From: Nostoc sp. JL33
Lineage (GTDB): Bacteria > Cyanobacteriota > Cyanobacteriia > Cyanobacteriales > Nostocaceae
Length of the DNA stretch: 64,000 bases
NCBI RefSeq assembly: GCF_017114985.1
Contig: NZ_JABXKP010000007.1
Location: forward strand, 122,618-186,617
Direction: 5' to 3'
Both the position numbers and the translations under genes were made by a program. The notes below the pieces were generated by a model. The model was not told the DNA's origin. It searched no databases and saw only the letters and a list, made by a program, of their open reading frames with translations. Below are positions 61,878 to 64,000 of this stretch, piece after piece; the stretch's first letter is position 1; every line of letters starts with the position of its first letter.

Positions 61878-63065
61878 CTAAGAAGGATAAACTGGCAGTG
61901 TGAAGTGGAACCATGCTCCGTTATTGGGGGCAGAGTCTACCCAAATTTGACCATAATGTGCCAAAATGATGCGTTGGCATAAACAAAGACCAATGCCGTA
62001 ACCTTCTGTACCTTCATCCCGTTGTAGGCGAAAGTGGTTTTCAAAGATGCGATCGCGATTCTCTACAGGAATACCAGGCCCAGTATCGCGAATACTAAAC
62101 TGAACTTTTTGGGTAGTGCGGTGCAATCCGGCAACGCTAATCTTACCACCTACTGGGGTGTATTTAATGGCATTATCCAACAGATTCACTAGCACTTGGC
62201 GGATGCGTTCTGGGTCAGCATAGACGTATGGTAAGTCATTGGGAATATCCGTTTCTACCTCTTGGGATTTGGCTGTGTAGCGATCGCCCAATTCTTCGAG
62301 TACATCTAAGCAGAGTTTACCTAGCTGTAGTTTTTGTGGTAAAATAGGAAATTCTGTATCTTTGCCACGACCTACCTGCAAAAGGTCGGCAATCATCCGA
62401 TCAATGATCTTAGTTTGATTCCGGGCTTGTTTTAATAAATGTGCCGTCAAAGATGGTTTGAGGCGCTGGAATTGCCCTGTCTCTACATTGTAGTTAGTTT
62501 GGAGAGTTTCTATGGCGATCGCGGCAGCAGTTAGCGGATTGCGAAGATCGTGCGCCAGCATCGCAATCACCCGATCTTTAAACTGTAGCTGCTCTTCGAG
62601 GTTATCTTTTTCCTGTTTCAAGCGAAAAATTTCGTCTGAGAGTGTGATTAGTTCAGCAGAAACAGCCACTGAACGGATAGTGGATTTGAGTGATGTCGCC
62701 CTAGCATTGTCGTCTAGACGTTCTTGTAAGTCTGACTGTAATTTTAAGTAGGTGTCTACACCAGCTTGCCAGCGAGGCCACCAGTTTTTCAATTGCGCTA
62801 TGATATTACTCCCAGCTAAAATCTGTCGTGGTTCAGGATGGATTTTAATTAAAGCTGGCGTTGCGAGCAATTTAAAGTGTTCTGCTAAGTAAGGTTGTTG
62901 TCCAATATCGACAATTTGAAGTTCAAAACTATACTCAGCCTGCAATTCTTTTAAGTAAGCACGTATTCGCTGCACCTGTTGTCGGGACTTCGGGCGTTCA
63001 TCGACAAACAATAGCAGCTGGAGTGGAGCCTCAGAATAAATAGGCTGATCCTGGGAAACTTGCAT
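61878..63065 (-). CDS. sasA: Circadian clock output histidine kinase SasA
   Basis: SasA binds KaiC through an N-terminal KaiB-like thioredoxin-fold domain and passes the clock phase to RpaA. The 395-residue protein has that domain at about 10-100 ([40 protein letters not shown]), a coiled coil, the phosphorylated His in [14 protein letters not shown] near residue 172, and the ATPase domain ([38 protein letters not shown]). The ATG at 63065 is preferred because homologues start close to the KaiB-like domain. No kai gene or rpaA is in this window. It is convergent with the GGDEF gene, 24 bases apart. Confidence 0.94.
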   Translation of the reverse strand: MQVSQDQPIYSEAPLQLLLFVDERPKSRQQVQRIRAYLKELQAEYSFELQIVDIGQQPYLAEHFKLLATPALIKIHPEPRQILAGSNIIAQLKNWWPRWQAGVDTYLKLQSDLQERLDDNARATSLKSTIRSVAVSAELITLSDEIFRLKQEKDNLEEQLQFKDRVIAMLAHDLRNPLTAAAIAIETLQTNYNVETGQFQRLKPSLTAHLLKQARNQTKIIDRMIADLLQVGRGKDTEFPILPQKLQLGKLCLDVLEELGDRYTAKSQEVETDIPNDLPYVYADPERIRQVLVNLLDNAIKYTPVGGKISVAGLHRTTQKVQFSIRDTGPGIPVENRDRIFENHFRLQRDEGTEGYGIGLCLCQRIILAHYGQIWVDSAPNNGAWFHFTLPVYPS

Positions 63066-64000
63066 GTAATCGTGTTTCAGCACTCGTAACAACCCGGTGA
63101 CGCTTTACAGAAAGTAAAATGGACTGACGGTTGTCGATGGTCGTTGTTTTTTCTTCAATTTAATATCTATTTTAGATTTCCTACTCTGATCAGAACTGCG
63201 TTTTTGACATTAGACATATCTTTTGGGTGCCTTTTGCCCCTTTTTGGCTAACTTCATCTTCAAAAAACAACCTTGCCCTTGAATATAAGTCTTAATTTGC
63301 CCTGAATCAAAAATTTTCGCCAGAGCCAGCAGGTAAAAGGTTTAATATACTATGTCAAATCGGCTAGTGCAGCACCATGTCAATTCTAGTGTTCGCTTTG
63401 AACAAGCGATCGCTCAACTAAACGCAGCTGCTAATTGTATCTAATCTATCAGGAAGCTGTTAACTGTTCAGACCAACTTTGTAGAGGGTTTTCTCAACCG
63501 CCAGTCCATCCGATGAAGTGTCTTTTTTGCCTCTACCCAATCTTAGTAAGATTGGGAAAACAGCCATAGCTAACAGATACTAGCGAAACTGCTGCGACAC
63601 TTGATTGCTTTGCCTATGACCCCAGTCGCCAAGAATAACGAACTTACGCTAAGTTCTTGGAATTGCTTAAAACTGGCATTTCCCAGCTATTGCCTTACTC
63701 AGCTTACCATCGTCAGATGAATAATTTCCACAATAAATTGTCAGCCAGGGTTAGCGAACTTGATCTATTCCCCTCCTTGGGTGAGGCTAAGGGGGGCTTT
63801 AGTCCTAGTCTATCGCTTCAGTTGCTTGGCGATCGCTTTGCCCGCCAACTCTTGCAGACGCTGTTCGCGTTCGCCATCGCCTGAGTGATACTCCATCTGC
63901 AAGGAGATTAAAGCTTTTGGTAGCGAAACTGTTCTTTGGCGAGTTTTTAACTATTGCGCCGTAAGTCCCCCACTGAATTCTGTATTCGGAATCAGTGGCG
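63066..64000. other. Terminal 935-bp region without a supported gene
   Basis: A minus-strand frame ending at 63810 (start ATG 63896) reads MEYHSGDGEREQRLQELAGK, which looks protein-like but is only 28 residues and is blocked upstream by a stop. A plus-strand frame at 63352 (MSNRLVQHHVNSSVRFEQAI) is 30 residues. Both may be remnants. A 76-codon frame at 63657-63884 has no motif. The region carries dispersed repeat pieces and HIP1 sites. Confidence 0.45.

Noticed and set aside
63810..63896. 28-codon minus-strand frame MEYHSGDGEREQRLQELAGK
   Set aside because: Plausible residues but very short and closed upstream by a stop; at most a remnant.

Overview
The window is a piece of chromosome from a filamentous, probably heterocyst-forming cyanobacterium (Nostoc-like). 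The evidence is the very frequent HIP1 octamer GCGATCGC, a photosystem II D2 gene, a cyanophycin synthetase/cyanophycinase pair, the clock output kinase SasA, the NDH-1 assembly factor CRR7, many Ser/Thr kinases with WD40 or membrane tails, and the short dispersed and tandem repeats typical of Nostoc intergenic DNA. No rRNA, tRNA or CRISPR array was seen.

Layout. 0.2-8.0 kb: housekeeping genes malQ, a RodZ-like protein, an RsuA/RluB pseudouridine synthase, cdsA, cbiT and a membrane-tailed Ser/Thr kinase. 8.0-8.4 kb: scars of a DNA methyltransferase and a leucine-rich-repeat protein. 8.7-12.7 kb: tatA and the cphB-cphA operon, with an exact NtcA-type box upstream. 13.2-19 kb: trmD, a psbD gene without psbC, a strongly folded standalone RNA with its own terminator, a pterin dehydratase and an SLH/OprB porin. 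19.4-21.6 kb: Rrf2 regulator, cysK and a J-domain protein. 21.7-24.9 kb: an accessory patch with a shrunken insertion sequence, a WD40 stump, a DUF4258/DUF2283 pair and a frameshifted Uma2 gene. 24.9-33.2 kb: two kinases (one fused to a WD40 propeller), a heme-sensor-like HAMP protein, a Clp-fold protease, a peptidoglycan-binding protein and a conserved membrane protein. 33.4-40.3 kb: the rimP-nusA-ylxR-infB translation/transcription operon. 41-42.7 kb: lysS fused to a KTSC domain. 42.8-47.7 kb: an accessory block with a HigB/HigA-type toxin-antitoxin, a protein sharing the antitoxin's C-terminal domain, and a TPR-CHAT protease, behind one promoter with palindromic operators. 47.8-63.1 kb: DUF29, a VOC-like protein, a sigma-like factor with a TPR protein, a sensor kinase, ppk1, response regulators, CRR7, a GGDEF protein and sasA. 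The last 0.9 kb has no convincing gene.

The observations most worth following are: (1) the RNA at about 15.9-16.2 kb, which resembles the HEARO/omega-RNA of IscB elements but has no nuclease beside it; (2) the toxin-antitoxin/shared-domain/CHAT block; (3) a remnant in the infB leader that resembles the 3' end and guide-RNA scaffold of a TnpB element; and (4) two families of small inverted-repeat elements, one of which supplies the stop codon of a TPR gene. Family names come from motif recognition without database searches. Identifications of RNA families are the least certain.
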